Below, one piece after another: positions 63,106 to 64,000 of a stretch of 64,000 nucleotides of DNA. A program made the position numbers and the translations under genes. The DNA is from an endosymbiont of Escarpia spicata (lineage in GTDB: Bacteria; Pseudomonadota; Gammaproteobacteria; Chromatiales; Chromatiaceae), in contig QFXE01000001.1 in assembly GCA_003349915.1 (NCBI GenBank), forward strand, positions 186,001 to 250,000, in the 5' to 3' direction. How positions within the stretch are numbered: position 1 is the stretch's first letter; each line of letters begins with the position of its first letter. Under the pieces are notes generated by a model, which saw only the letters and a program-made list of their open reading frames with translations, was not told the DNA's origin and made no database searches.

Positions 63106-63819
63106 TTATTTTTTGCTGAAATCCACAACCTTCTTCAGTGGACTGAGATTGATTTCATCGAACACAGTACCAGGATGGGCCTGGATGATCATGACAACAG
63201 CCTCTGCGATGTCCTCAGGGCGAATGTGGTTTTCCGGTGCCTCGCCGGGGGCAAAATCCAGATCCTGGAAAAAACCTGTTTTAACCATGCCGGGATTGAT
63301 CAGACTGACCCGCATTCCACTGGCAGCGCACTCTTGCCGCAGCGATTGGGTCAGGCCCCGCAGGGCGAATTTACAGGCGGAGTAGACTGCGCCTTTGGGA
63401 CCGCCGCTCAAGGCCGCTTCAGACCCGATGACGACCAAGTCGCCGAAACCCTGTTTCTTGATTCTTGGAATGAATGCCCGCGCAACGAAGATGTGTTGGA
63501 TCAGATTGACATCCACCATCTCCTGAATCTGGCGGTAGGAGAACTCTTCCAAAGAACCGAAGCGTCCGTAACCGGCATTCAGTATCAGTCCGTCGATATC
63601 GGGATGGGCACGGGCGATCTCTCCGAGGCGGTGCGGCAGTCCCTCAATATCGGCAAGGTCGAGTTCGACCGGCGTGAAATTCTTCGGTGCAGTCTCCCAC
63701 TCCGAAAAATCCCGGCCAACACCGATTACCTCTGTATCGGTGGCCAGCAGACGCCGGGCAATCGTTGCTCCAATGCCACGGCTGGCACCGGTTATAAGAA
63801 TTGTGCGTGATTCTGTCAC
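63106..63819 (-). CDS. Short-chain dehydrogenase/reductase
   Basis: 237 aa classical SDR. NAD(P) site TGASRGIGATIAR near residue 10, NAGYGRFG at ~82, catalytic Ser in VIGSEAALSGG and the YSACKFAL Tyr-x3-Lys at ~150. Substrate unknown. It ends 22 bases before the trmO start, same strand. Confidence 0.92.
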   Translation of the reverse strand: MTESRTILITGASRGIGATIARRLLATDTEVIGVGRDFSEWETAPKNFTPVELDLADIEGLPHRLGEIARAHPDIDGLILNAGYGRFGSLEEFSYRQIQEMVDVNLIQHIFVARAFIPRIKKQGFGDLVVIGSEAALSGGPKGAVYSACKFALRGLTQSLRQECAASGMRVSLINPGMVKTGFFQDLDFAPGEAPENHIRPEDIAEAVVMIIQAHPGTVFDEINLSPLKKVVDFSKK

Positions 63820-63888
63820 TGCGTTCCCCTTGTGGACGAACTTGCTGGCGAGTCAAGACAGTAACCTTCCTGTAAGCTGGTAATTCGA

Positions 63889-64000
63889 CTATTCAGCCGG
63901 GCCGGAAAGAAGCTGTTCAATAATGTCTATCTTCGCCTGAATCAAGGCGGAGACCATCTTTCCGCTGATTCGGCGATGTGAGTTGGTTTGATTGTCGGAG
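63889..64000 (-). CDS. 3' end of an unidentified gene
   Basis: A minus-strand frame reads into the window from its right edge for 36 codons and stops at TAG (63889-63891). The sequence (ISGKMVSALIQAKIDIIEQ near the end) is helical and protein-like. It ends 69 bases before the SDR start. Family not recognised. Confidence 0.4.
   Translation of the reverse strand, partial: SDNQTNSHRRISGKMVSALIQAKIDIIEQLLSGPAE

Noticed and set aside
1-64000. CRISPR arrays, tRNA and rRNA genes
   Set aside because: No regularly spaced direct repeats, no cloverleaf-like CCA-ended sequences and no rRNA signatures were noticed; short RNAs cannot be excluded by eye.

Overview
This window comes from a Gram-negative gammaproteobacterium. 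It carries lipid A modification genes (arn), lptF/lptG, pepA-holC, cmoA/cmoB and trhP. The other content (a multiheme cytochrome c, a DabA/DabB-type inorganic-carbon uptake cluster with extra proton-pump-like subunits, and a complete V/A-type ATPase operon) fits a chemolithoautotrophic sulfur oxidiser of the Chromatiales / Sedimenticola / Thiodiazotropha kind. That placement is inferred from gene content and was not tested by a search.

Layout. 1-3.7 kb: 3' end of a multiheme c-type cytochrome, a periplasmic parvulin isomerase and a TlpA-like thioredoxin. 3.7-8.4 kb: M1-type peptidase, ChaN-PDZ protein and the tRNA U34 hydroxylation protein TrhP. 8.5-15.7 kb: a complete arn pathway for 4-amino-4-deoxy-L-arabinose addition to lipid A, with arnA split into two genes and only one small flippase subunit. 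15.8-22 kb: an A/T-rich orphan gene, a cupin, holC, pepA, and divergent lptF-lptG. 22-27.7 kb: RDD protein, a PilZ gene broken by an 11-bp tandem duplication, a PAS histidine kinase with a FixJ-type regulator, and a UMF1-type transporter. 28-31 kb: cmoA-cmoB and a deacetylase-like gene. 31-34 kb: flavin disulfide reductase, SprT-like and PEBP-like genes.

34-43.5 kb is the most interesting block. It is a tight five-gene operon on the minus strand: a NuoM-like subunit, a very large DabA (1098 aa, Zn-site residues spaced as in characterised DabA), a NuoL-like DabB, and two further NuoM-like subunits. The known DAB pump has two subunits, so this looks like an elaborated, ion-coupled bicarbonate/CO2 machine with four antiporter-like membrane subunits. 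43.8-50.2 kb holds a small Ras-like GTPase with a frameshifted receiver-like partner, riboflavin synthase, an orphan amino-acid-binding protein, a DUF2782-like protein and an MsbA-like exporter. 50.5-53 kb is a FimX-like GGDEF/EAL gene interrupted by an in-frame TGA. 53-61.7 kb is a nine-gene V/A-type ATPase operon. 61.8-64 kb holds SirB2-like, TrmO and SDR genes plus the 3' end of another gene.

At least five families of short palindromic repeats lie between genes. One keeps its loop while the stem bases co-vary. Three signalling genes (PilZ, FimX-like, receiver/GTPase partner) are each disrupted by a different kind of lesion, which suggests decay or switching of c-di-GMP / surface-motility control. 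TrhP together with CmoA/CmoB gives the wobble-uridine cmo5U pathway within one window.
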